From contig OZ024865.1 of the NCBI GenBank assembly GCA_964017155.1, forward strand, positions 13,767,029 to 13,831,028: a stretch of DNA of 64,000 nt, given 5' to 3'. The DNA is from Oasisia sp. SBJ-2009. Its lineage: Eukaryota; Annelida; Polychaeta; Sabellida; Siboglinidae. Shown one piece after another: positions 1 through 10,346 of this stretch. Position 1 is the first letter of the stretch. Every line of letters starts with the position of its first letter. Under the pieces are notes generated by a model. It ran no database searches. It saw only the letters and a list, made by a program, of their open reading frames with translations, and was not told the DNA's origin. The position numbers and the translations under genes are program-made.

Positions 1-132
1 GAATGCCCACAGGCGTGGGGTTTGCTGGTTCAATCCTAGTGTGAAACCCAGACGAAGAAATGGTTTCTTAAAGAATGTGTTATGTATATGCTTTAGTACG
101 ATGTTTGTAATTCTCCCGTGATGTGCTCAAGA

Positions 133-243
133 TACATGTAACATGTAACATGTAACATTTACGTGTAGCATGTAACGTGTAACGTGTAACGTGTAGCATG
201 TAACATGTAACATGTAACATGTAACATGTAACATGTAACATAT

Positions 244-316
<73 letters not shown>
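133..316. repeat. ACATGTA heptamer array followed by (TA)n
   Basis: About 16 copies of a 7-bp unit (ACATGTA with ACGTGTA and GCATGTA variants) run to about 245. A pure TA dinucleotide tract follows to 316. The array sits between the outer and inner left arms of the palindrome. Confidence 0.9.
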
Positions 317-317
<1 letters not shown>

Positions 318-729
318 AGCATAGCCTAAATGAACCGATTTCGAACAGGTGAAACGGTGTTATTGCGGGTGACTGCCTTTTGTTCCCAGGCATGGCGGGG
401 TAACTCGGTTAGTGTGTGTGCGTGCATATATACGCCTGGGAACAAAAGGCAGTCACCCGCAATAACACCGTTTCACCTGTTCGAAATCGGTTCATTTAGG
501 CTATGCCTAAAGTACACTAGGTAAGTATGCGTTCATCTATATAACGCGAAATAAAAATGAACACCAAACAGTATCAAGAATAACTGTACCAATAAAGTAC
601 CAAGAATAACTGTGACGAAATCATACATAGGCAGTTCGACCACAATGCAAACATATATTTTGCAATATATGTATTACACGTTTATCTGTTTGCGCAATCT
701 GCCGCCGATTAGTTCGGCTTTTCATCGCG

Positions 730-730
<1 letters not shown>

Positions 731-786
<56 letters not shown>

Positions 787-787
787 G

Positions 788-819
<32 letters not shown>

Positions 820-838
820 TGTATGTATGTATGTATGT
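731..838. repeat. (TA)n then (TATG)n microsatellite
   Basis: A TA tract (731-782) passes into about twelve TATG tetramers (789-838), directly abutting the outer right arm of the palindrome. Confidence 0.95.
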
Positions 839-967
839 TGAGCACATCACGGGAGAATTACAAACATCGTACTAAAACATATACATAACACATTCTTTAA
901 GAAACCATTTCTTCATCTGGGTTTCACACTAGGATTGAACCAGCAAACCCCACGCCTGTGGGCATTC

Positions 968-1296
968 GATACCCTGATATTATAGCATGGAAAGGGAATA
1001 CTTGTGAGATCATCGATACCAGGATTTGGGCCGACAATTTCGTTATCAATGAAGCCCACAGTTGTATTACACCAACCCGTCATTAATAAATGGAAAGAGA
1101 ATGTATAACTCAAAATCCTGACCTGCTGGGATAAATATGACTTCCGAATTGGAACCAGCATATTGGATTTAATCTAAATTGATTCCGCTAGCAAAAGTTG
1201 TGGTATTGCGAAATAGAAGAAATCGACGAAATCGACTAAATACAAGAAACCAACATGAAATCCACGAAAACGACTAAGTCCTGCGAGAAATATGTA
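968..1296. other. Intergenic, nothing recognised
   Basis: No exon, repeat or element boundary that I can support. The sequence is AT-rich with short imperfect CGAAATCGAC-like repeats near 1215-1280. Confidence 0.5.
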
Positions 1297-1512
1297 CGTT
1301 ATTACATTATCAGGCGAAAGTTATTACATTATCAGGCAAGAGGAGTTTATTACATTATCGGTTGAAAATTATTACATTATCGGTTAGCAAGTTTATTACA
1401 TTATCGGTTGATGTTATTACATTATAGGGTGGTTATTACATTATCGGTTGATTTTATTACATTATCGGGTAGTTATTACATTACCGGGCGATTATTACAT
1501 TATCGGTTGTAA
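1297..1512. repeat. TTATTACATTATCGG short-period minisatellite, 10 copies
   Basis: Ten copies of TTATTACATTAT followed by CGGTTG, CAGGC, AGGGTGG or similar recur at irregular 17-27 bp spacing. The core is nearly invariant and the linker varies, unlike a slippage microsatellite. It abuts the 600-bp dispersed repeat on its right. Confidence 0.9.
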
Positions 1513-2124
1513 CAGCGTGTAAGTCTCGTGCGCGGAAACGAGGCTGGGGGCAGTTGGGGGCAGAAGGTCCATATTCTCCATGTTAACGTATAGGACTTCG
1601 TTTTGTTTTTGGTTGTACTATTCGAATTGTTCCAGTCTAACAATTTCAGTTATACAGTCCGAAAGATTATTACAAGCAAAAGCAGTGGAACACTTTGCCG
1701 GTGACAATGATCACGGAAATCATAAATTTTAATCGATTATAATGGTGGTTGCCATGCCAACACCGGCAAGTATTTGCGTTTGGCGATCTTGACTGACTTG
1801 AGTTGAGAGTTGAGTAATAATGAAAAGTGCCATTTTTCGCACAGTACAACCTGTTTGGACCAAACGTATACATGTGTTATGATTATGTGCATTTAGACAA
1901 TTTGTCAGATATAAGTGCTTATCGAAACCACAACGTACAGCTATGCCTATGTAAAATGCAAAATCCGTAAAAAAACACATACGGCTAAAATTTGTGGGGA
2001 GTGTCTATTTTCTGCACTACATAAATCGCTATGTCTATGATAGTGTGGTAAACGAAATATTAAATCGGACATTTAAGATAAGAAAGGTATAACACAAGAT
2101 ATACTTTCCTGTGAGCATCCATCG
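1506..2124 (+). repeat. 600-bp dispersed repeat, copy 1
   Basis: This stretch is the reverse complement of 51202-51805 at high identity. Both copies contain a short open frame reading in the 51-kb plus-strand direction with residues such as HNHNTCIRLVQTGCTVRKMA. The copies differ by a 6-bp and an approximately 21-bp indel within that frame, and by one T in a homopolymer ahead of it. No family is recognised, and no terminal inverted repeat or TSD was found. Confidence 0.75.
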
Positions 2125-2200
2125 TGTTTACATTCTTTGCTTACTCCTGTAAGAAACCCTGTTCAGCTTCGATCATCTATATAGTTCTGGTTTACATTTT

Positions 2201-4738
2201 GGACGTTGTTGCGTAGCCGAGCATCGGAACCGTGTTCGCTGGTGATAAAGGTCCGAGCACTCAACGCGCATGCGCCTACTTTGACTTTCTCCGGTGCTCG
2301 GACGCGGTGCAGCAGGCCGAGCATCGGAACCGTGTTTGTTTATGATAAAGATCCGAGCATTCAACGCACAGGCAATTTCTTGGTCGTACTTTCACGTTAC
2401 CCTTCGCATCAGTATCAGTACGGGTGCGTAATCGTACTACTGCTACTAGCGATTCATAAGGATATTCGATTAATATTTATAAGTCCATTATAACAAGTCA
2501 TAGCCTATGGAAAAAATGAAATAAATACTTAAATTTTATAAGCTCAATTGCATGATTATAAATGTTTTTTTGCGTTAATGGTATGAATCTAAGTAAGTAA
2601 TATATACCCATAACGACATTATAATTAATAAATAGGAGCATTAATAATTACATGATCACCGAAAGAAACAACAGGGGCATCATAGTCTACAGCATATGGC
2701 TGGTTGATGAATTTATTTTATTCATAGGGCATAACAGGCCAAAGTAATTGCGTTTTGAGAACTGCAGATTGTAATTGCTGTAGTATAGCAGAATGATTTA
2801 TGGACTTCATGTTTTGATCTAGTAAATTTAATATTATCATTTTAATAGAGCCAGTTCCATTAGAAAAAGATTATAAGTAATATGTGTACTTTAGAAGATA
2901 TTTATTTGCAGCTTATATAATAGTTGCTGTGGCACAAGTAATACGAATATAGTTGCTGTTTCCTGAAATTATATATCTGCTGTATTACTTTATGCAGAAT
3001 TATTAAATACACACATGTGTAATGTAGCAATATGCTAAATGATTCATATTGCTGTCAACCGGTTGAACTGTTCTTATAGTGGATACATCTGGAATTCACT
3101 TGCATTTTGTTGTGACCATCCCACATATTGTAGATCATGAGTTGTACAATGCATATCCTTTTTAAGGACAATAAAGTGATTGATTGATTGATTGATTGAT
3201 TGTATGAAGCAGTTTATTACTGGAAGATGACAAAAGAACATCTCTACAATGATGATTACCTGGGTAACATTAATATTTAAGTGACGTATGTACGCGTCAT
3301 GCGCGAAGATAAATTGACTTGCAATCTGACACAGTAATGTAAAGCATACTCGTGTATTGCACTAATGTAAAAAAAACATGCTACGTGATCTCTATTATCT
3401 AGAATACATTACTAATTTATGGTAACTGATTCCATACCGACAATATTAACAGGGTATATAACTACATGTCATGCACTTGAAATCTGTCACAGTAATGTAA
3501 ATATGCATAATATAAGCATAAAAGTAAGAAAGGAGAAATGTATAACATATATACATTCCACAAATGGCATAATACTAGTTATATAGTTATATAAAAGGGT
3601 TACCATGACACATGCTAGATTAGTGGGTAATGTAGCGAAATGGGAAAATAGCTCATGTAGTCAACACTGCCAGTTTTGAGTTTCGTTGTGGTTGCAGTGT
3701 TTTGATTATATACAGTGTTTATGTAAGAGGAGAAATGTAAAACATATACATGACATGACGGTGAATTTATTTTCGATGCTCAATACAAATATAAATACAT
3801 AGATAAATGAATTTTAAAAACATTGCACAAAAGGGTTATCATGACACGTGAGATTTTCGGATAATCTAGTATTTAACAGCAGGAACTGCGTAATACCTAA
3901 GGTAGAAGGGGCTATATTTGTAAACCATAATTATGCCTGGGATAATTATTAATTTAATGAAATAATGAAATGTACACAAACAATATCATAAACAATTTAG
4001 TCAACATGACATACATCTTATAACAAATAAAAAAAATAAAAATTATGGTATTATGCTTGCGACATTTTAATTGCAGTTTTAATACATTTTATTATAATTT
4101 TATATAAATAAATACTGTATTAAAAACGTAATAATGCACATAACTATTTCACTAACATAAATCAGTCAAGCAAAACAATAACTAGTATAATAACATAAAG
4201 CATGAATTATATTATTATTATTGTAATATAAAACTGACACTTATTCTGTGGTTAAAAATGTCATATTGCAATTCGATAAAGATAGTGATAACAGCAAAAT
4301 TTAGGTGGTGCAAACTGTAAACAAATGTCCCCAATTGTCTCATATGGACGCCGAGTCGTCTAATGATCGGCGACGAGTTATCTTGACTTGAGCCGGCTCG
4401 GCCCGGGCCGAGTTGTCTGTGAGCCGAATCGACTGGCATTTGACTTGTGCTCGGGCTTAATCTTGCCAGCGCAGCCAGGATATAGAGCCACCGACGCAGC
4501 CGATGTCTTACAGTCCCGCCTGTGGCCCATGTAGAGTTGCACGGTTGTTTTCTTTTCTTTATTTGCGTCAAAACCATCGCCTACGACTACGTTCATCCCA
4601 ACCTCAACCCATGCTCGGCTGCCGTGAGAAAGAGCGGAAGCAAGATGCAACACGTGACAATTGGCGCATGCGCGTTGAGTGCTCGGACCTATAACGCCGA
4701 GGTACAGGGTTCCGATGCTCGGCTACGTAACCACTTCG
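2201..4738 (+). mobile_element. Non-autonomous DNA transposon with 9-bp TSD, Mutator-like, copy 1
   Basis: The element is bounded by the 9-bp direct repeat TTACATTTT (2192-2200 and 4739-4747). Its terminal inverted repeats run about 68 bp and share GTAGCCGAGCATCGGAACC and GGTCCGAGCACTCAACGCGC. A second, tandem copy of the 5' TIR lies at about 2312-2375. The interior is AT-rich without a credible transposase frame, so the copy is non-autonomous. Nine-base TSDs with long TIRs are typical of Mutator-like elements. That class is inferred from the ends only. A second copy lies at 48739-51189 in the same orientation. Confidence 0.88.
3030..3205 (+). mobile_element. Short retroposon-like insertion with (GATT)n tail, inside the transposon
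   Basis: About 175 bp here are absent from the homologous position of copy 2 (near 49567). The insert ends in AAGGACAATAAAGT followed by a run of about seven GATT units. An AATAAA-like signal plus a short tandem tail fits a 5'-truncated LINE or SINE 3' end. Exact ends and TSD are unclear. Confidence 0.6.
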
Positions 4739-4747
4739 TTACATTTT

Positions 4748-5064
4748 ATGCTTAAAATACTAATATTAGAACTAGGGCTTTTGCTGTGAGTGTGCCAACT
4801 CTTTAGAATATGCTTCCTTCTAGTGATAAATGAGTTAAAAATATTGCTAAATTCCGCCGTCATTTAAAGATATACCTTTACAACCTTGCCTATCCACCAG
4901 AGTCTTGTAAATGGTGTTTGGCGTCTGGGCGACGACAACACAACTATTATATGACGACGATTTGACGTTGCATCAGGTCTTTATTCACAGTAACAACACA
5001 GTGTACACTGTTTGCACCCCTGATATACCTAACAAAGGGGGTATTGCCCGAGTGGCTAATATGC
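4748..5064. other. Spacer between transposon and satellite, nothing recognised
   Basis: AT-rich spacer. I see no exon, TIR or tandem structure up to the first degenerate satellite unit. Confidence 0.5.
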
Positions 5065-6360
5065 AACTACCATGCTATGAACTATGTGGAATATCCCGGT
5101 TATGCTTCTATACTAAATTGACCGAGGCATGCCTGCTATCCAATGTTCAGTTCAGTGCAATTTTGTTGTTGCGGTTTTCTGGTTATTATTCTAAATACAA
5201 ATCGACCCAGGCCTGCCTTCCACACATGCATTCTGTTCAGTGTTATAGACTACATGTCATGTCTCGGTTATGATTCTACATACAAATCAACTTTGGCCTG
5301 CCTTTTACACATGGATTCTGTTCAGTGCTACATACATACATACAAATCAACTTTGGCCTGCCTTGTACACATGGATTCTATTCAGTGCTACATACAATGT
5401 TGTGTCCCAGTTATGATTCTACATACAAATCAACTTTGGCCTGCCTTTTACACATGGATTCTGTTCAGTGCTACAAACATGTTGTGTCTCGGTTATGATT
5501 CTACATACAAATCAACTTTGGCCTGCCTTTTACACATGGATTCTGTTCAGTGCTACATATAATGTTGTGTCCTGGTTATGTTTCTACATACAAATCAACC
5601 GTGGCCTGCCTTTTTACACGTGTATAATGTTGTGTCCCGGTTATGTTTCTACATACAAATCAACCGTGGCCTGCCTTTTACACATGTATTTTGTTCAGTG
5701 CTACAAACATGTTGTGTCTCGGTTATGATTCTACATACAAATCAACTTTGGCCTGCCTTTTACACATGGATTCTGTTCAGTGCTACATATAATGTTGTGT
5801 CCTGGTTATGTTTCTACATACAAATCAACCGTGGCCTGCCTTTTACACATGTATTCTGTTCAGTGCTACAAACATGTTGTGTCCTGGTTATGATTATACA
5901 TACAGTGTAAAAATCAACCAAGGCCTGCCTTCTATCCATGTATTCTATTCAGTGGTATGAATTACGTGGAGTATTGTGGTTATGCTTCTATATACAAATT
6001 GACCAATATCTGCCCATTACTACATATGTAGAGTATCCAAGTTATGCTCCTCTATATAAATTGATCAAAGACTGCCTCATATCCACGTATTCAGTTCAGT
6101 GCTATAAATTATGTGGAGTATCCAGTTATGCTTCTATATACAAATCCGCCAAGGTATGCCTTCTATCCACATGTTCAGTTCAGTGCTACACATCTTGGTA
6201 AGTAGGGCCTATTCAGTTCAGTGCTTTGCATTATGGGAAGAACCCCGGTTATGTTTCTTTACAAAAACAAACCGAAGCCTACTTTCTACAAACATATTCC
6301 ATTAGTGCACCCCGACGGTGCTTCTGATTGCCTTCTATCCACATAGTGCGTTCGGTAGTA
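5065..6360 (+). repeat. ~82-bp satellite, older diverged part
   Basis: Units of roughly 82 bp carry CTACATACAAATCAAC, GGCCTGCCTT, ACACATGGATTCTGTTCAG and TGCTACA blocks, repeated about 14 times with substitutions and some partial units. Around 5930-6360 the units become more degenerate. They align block by block with the 78-bp units that follow (TATATACAAA, then ACCTGAG, CCTTCCATCC, then ACAGT), so both belong to one satellite lineage. Open frames crossing this array are by-products of the period. Confidence 0.85.
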
Positions 6361-6382
6361 TGTATCACGTGGAGTATCCCTG

Positions 6383-7686
6383 TCATACTTCTATGCACAA
6401 ATCATCTGAGACAATCCTTCCATCCAAGTGTCGTAGACAGTACACTGTACCTAAGATTAAGTGTATATACAAAAGATTATCACCTGAGACAATCCTTCCA
6501 TCCAAGTGTCGTAGACAGTACAATGTACCTAAGATTAAGTGTATATACAAAAGATTATCACCTGAGACAATCCTTCCATCCAGGTGTCGTAGACAGTACA
6601 CTGTACCTAAGATTAAGTGTATATACAAAATATTATCATCTGAGACAATCCTTCCATCCAAGTGTCGTAGACAGTACAATGTATCTAAGATTAAGTGTAT
6701 ATACAAAATATTATCATCTGAGGCAATCCTTCCATCCATATGTCGTAGACAGTAAAATGTACTTAAGATTAAGTAAATATACAAAAGATTATCACCTGAG
6801 ACAATCCTTCCATCAACGTGTCGTAGATAGTACGCTGTACCTAAGATTAAGTGTATATACAAAAGATTATCATCTGAGACACTCTTTCCATCCATATGTC
6901 GTAGACAGTACAATGTACCTAAGTTTAAGTGTATATACAAAGGATTATCACCTGAGACAATCCTTCCATCCAAGTGTCGTAGACAGTACAATGTACTTAA
7001 GATTAAGTGCTACATACATAAGATTATCACCTGAGACAATCCTTCCATCCACGTGTCGTAGACAGTACACTGTACCTGAGATTAAGTGTGACATACAAAA
7101 GATTATCACCTGAGACAATCTTTCCATCCATGTGTCGTAGACAGTACACTTTACCTAAGATTAAGTGCTACAAACATAAGATTATCACCTGAGACAATCC
7201 TTCCATCCATGTGTCGTAGATAGTACAATGTACCTAAGACTAAGTGCTACAAACATAAGATTATCACCTGAGACAATCTTTCCATCCATGTGTCGTAGAC
7301 AGTACACTGTACCTAAGTTTAAGTGTATATACAAAAGATTATCACCTGAGACAATCCTTCCATCCAAGTGTCGTAGACAGTACACTGTACCTCAGATTAA
7401 GTGCTACAAACATAAGATTATCACCTGAGACAATCCTTCCATCCAAGTGTCGTAGACAGTACACTGTACCTAAGATTAAATGCTACAAACATAAGATTAT
7501 CACCTGAGACAATCCTTCCATCCAAGTGTCCTAGACAGTACACTGTACCTAAGATTAAATGCTACAAACATAAGATTATCACCTGAGACAATCCTTCCAT
7601 CCAAGTGTCGTAGACAGTACACTGTACCTAAGAATAAGTGCTACAAACATAAGATTATCACCTGAGACAATCCTTCCATCCATGTG
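6383..7686 (+). repeat. 78-bp satellite, left block
   Basis: About 16 units of 78 bp (79 bp when GTATATACAAAAG is replaced by GCTACAAACATAAG). Each carries CTGAGACAATCCTTCCATCC, TGTCGTAGACAG and the near-palindrome GTACAATGTAC or GTACACTGTAC. Because 78 is divisible by three, several frames stay open. The block stops at a five-base duplication, ATGTG, where the LINE begins. Confidence 0.95.
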
Positions 7687-7739
7687 GATAGGATGTACAT
7701 GGTCCATGTCCATGTGAAATACAGGACTGTTTCCTTACA

Positions 7740-10015
7740 CAACATGTTTTAAAACCAACGAGAGGTGGATCTGTGTTGGATTTAGTATTCTACTCTCAAA
7801 ACGAATTAGTTGATAATGTTAAAATATGTGAGCCTTTGGGATCTATAGTGACCATAATCAGATCCATTTTGGTATAAAAATACAAACAGTGATTACTGGC
7901 TAAAAGCGAGGGAGGAGAAATTTCAATAAAGGCAAATATAAACAAATGAGAACCTACTTAGCAAACATAAATTGGACTGACTTAATGAAGGACAAGACAG
8001 CAACAGAATGTTGGATAATTTTGAAAGATGAGATTGAGGGCATTATTGAAACATTTGTTCCTATACAAAATCAAGGGAAACGATCTAGGAAGAAACACCT
8101 GTCAAAAGAAGCTATACGAAAGATTGCCTACAAACAAATAATGTGGGGAATATACAGAAACACTGGAAACATAGAAGACTATAACAATTACAAAAAGGCC
8201 CTAAATTTAGCTACAGCTGAAATGAGAAAATCAAAACGGTCTTTTGAGCAGAAATTAGCGAACGACATAAAAAATGATAGTAAGAGTTTCTACGCTTACG
8301 TAAGGAGTAAACAGAAGGTTCGAGATAAAGTAGGACCACTAAAAAAACAGCGCAATTAATGTAATATCTGATGGGTTTCAAATGGCAGAGGATCTGAATG
8401 AATATTTCAGCTCTGTATACACTAAAGAAGATATCAGTTCACTGCCGTTACCTGCTAGGAAATGTGAAGGTGATGAATCACACAATTTAGGGCAGTTGTT
8501 TGTCACTCCTGAAATGATATCCAAAAAAATTAAAATGATGAAAAAAAAATCACCTGGAGTTGATGGAATAACACCTAAATTACTTACGGAAAGTGTAAAC
8601 GAAATAAATACAGCACTTGCTAATTTTTTTAATATATCACTTAAAGAGGGAATTGTTCCAGCAGAATGGAAGGAGGCAAATGTAACACCGTTATTTAAAA
8701 AGGGGTCGAGGAGTAAGACAGAAAGTTATAGACCAGTGAGCTTAACATCAGTATTATGCAAATCATTAGAAACATTTATTAGAGACCACATGGTAGACTT
8801 TCTTGTAAAAAACAAATTAATAACTAAGTCTCAACATAGGTTCCTAAAAGCTAGGTCTTGTCTAACCAATCTCTTATGTTTTTTAGAAGATATTACTAAG
8901 TGGGTAGATGATGGTTCACCGGTGGATGTAATATACTTAGATTTTCAGAAATCATTCGATAAAGTGCCACATAAAAGACTGTTAATTAAATTAAAAGCCT
9001 ATGGTATAGGGAAAAGTATGATAAATTGGATAGAAGCATGGTTGACAGATAGAAGACAGAGAGTAATAGTAGAGGGAGAGATATCAAACTGGAAACCAGT
9101 TTTGAGTGGAGTTCCACAGGGGTAGGTGTTGGGACCAATACTGTTTTTTATATTTATAAATGATTTGGATGATGACTTATCAAGTAAAGTACTTAAATTT
9201 GCAGACGACACAAAAGTGTTCAGAACTGTACAAACTGATACAGATAAAGAAACTTTACAAGATGATCTAACCAAGTTAGTAAAATGGTTTGAAAAATGCC
9301 AGATTTTATTTAATTTTGGTAAATATAAATGCATCCACATTGGACATGGTAATATGAGCAAAGAATACTTTATGGGCAATACTATATTAGGCACAAGTGT
9401 AAAAGAAAAGGACTTGGGAGTTACAGTTAGTGCCGACATGACAATTGCAGAGCAATGTGGACTTGCTGCTGCAAAAGGAAAAGGAAATTTTAGGATTAAT
9501 TAGAAGAAACATCATATATATGGATAAGACTTTAATAATACCATTGTACAAGGCAGTAGTTAGGCCACAATTAGAATACTGCATTCAGGCATGGAGGCCA
9601 TATCAAAAGAAAGACATTGATAAACTTGAAAGAATTCAAAGGAGGGCAACTAATCTAATTCCAGAACTTAAAACATTTATCCTATGAAAGACGCCTGTTA
9701 GAATGTAGATTGACAACACTAGAAACTAGAAGATTAAGAGGAGGCCTAATAGAAGTTCTTAAGATATTGAATGGATATGAAGATATTGATAGTACAATTT
9801 TTTTTCAAACTAAAAGAAGATAGTGTAACAAGGGGGCATAAGGCAGCATTAGTCAAGCCATACTCTAGATTAGATAAAAGAAAATTCTCCTTCTCCCAGA
9901 GAACAATAACTAATTGGATTAATTTAAGTCATGATTGTGTAAATGCCAGCAGTGTAAATATGTTTAAAAATAAAATTGACAATTATCTGGCAAGGGCGGG
10001 CTATACCTAGGTTGA
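7740..10015 (+). pseudogene. CR1-like ORF2 remnant: endonuclease C-terminus plus reverse transcriptase
   Basis: Encoded the LINE polyprotein that nicks target DNA and reverse-transcribes the element RNA. Reading forward: endonuclease tail with GGSVLDLVFYS and a frame-shifted SDHN motif at about 7846; a linker frame from 7946; the RT domain from 8382 with SYRPVSLTSVLCKSLE, DFQKSFDKVPHKRLL, SGVPQG and the active-site FADDTK at about 9202; then the C-terminal block QLEYCIQAWRPYQKKDI and RRATNL. Breaks: a frameshift at about 7843, another in the A-run near 8341, an in-frame TAG at 9123-9125 where a serine codon is expected after GVPQG, and further frameshifts near 9478, 9667 and 9815. It is not functional. 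The clade call rests on motif style and the 3' tail. Confidence 0.88.
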
Positions 10016-10260
10016 ACACTTAAATGTTTAAGAAAATTTGTAATACTGATTAAATTATTTATTCATATATTTATTTTAATTAATTTACTATTATAAAAAA
10101 TGGTGTTATTGTAGGATCTTTTATGTATTTATTTATTTACTTGTATATTTTTAGAGACAACGTATACATTTTATTTTACTTATGTATTTTTAGAGACAAC
10201 ATATTTTAATTAGTAGCATATTAGTGCATTTTATAATATTGTATATTTATAATTTTTAAG

Positions 10261-10346
10261 TGAACACATAGCCATAGGCTTCCTTGTTCACATGCCGTCT
10301 GGAGCTTGGTTCTGGACGGCAACTTGTTAAACCTTGTTAAACTTGT
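10261..10346 (+). other. LINE 3' terminus: stem-loop and CTTGTTAAAC tail
   Basis: GGCTTCCTTGT is followed by a stem-loop (GCCGTC at 10294-10299 pairing with GACGGC at 10315-10320) and then tandem CTTGTTAAAC. The minus-strand LINE ending at 53549 has the same order: GGCTTCCTTGT, a CCACCT/AGGTGG stem, tandem TTGTTAAATC. Such conserved 3' hairpins and short tails are what CR1-group reverse transcriptases are thought to recognise. Confidence 0.75.

Larger units (their letters stand above)
1..967. repeat. Nested palindrome (inverted repeat within inverted repeat)
   Basis: Bases 1-129 are the near-perfect reverse complement of 838-967. Inside them, 317-395 is the reverse complement of 434-509, starting with the motif CATAGCCTAAATGAACCG. 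Between the arm pairs lie heptamer, TA and TATG arrays. The outer left arm is cut by the window edge, so it may run further. The layout fits a foldback-type element or a stack of two hairpin elements. A hairpin assembly artefact is also possible. No coding content was seen. Confidence 0.85.
7687..10346 (+). mobile_element. CR1-like non-LTR retrotransposon (LINE), 5'-truncated, inside the satellite
   Basis: The insert splits a 78-bp satellite unit: satellite sequence ends at CCATCCATGTG (7686) and resumes as ATGTGTCGTAGAC at 10347. The five bases ATGTG are duplicated (7682-7686, 10347-10351). The 5' end starts within the endonuclease region. The 3' end has a hairpin and a tandem CTTGTTAAAC tail, as in CR1-group LINEs. 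Coding is decayed (see the ORF2 entry). A relative with the same 3' end lies at 53549-54405 on the minus strand. Confidence 0.88.

Noticed and set aside
1..60. tRNA gene or SINE head (GGTTCAATCCT B-box)
   Set aside because: No matching A-box at the right distance; the sequence is part of a palindrome arm.
4218..4577. 120-codon minus-strand frame
   Set aside because: Lies inside the non-coding transposon; the matching frame in copy 2 is shorter and disrupted.
5143..7113. Several 100-260 codon frames
   Set aside because: Products of the 82- and 78-bp satellite periods.
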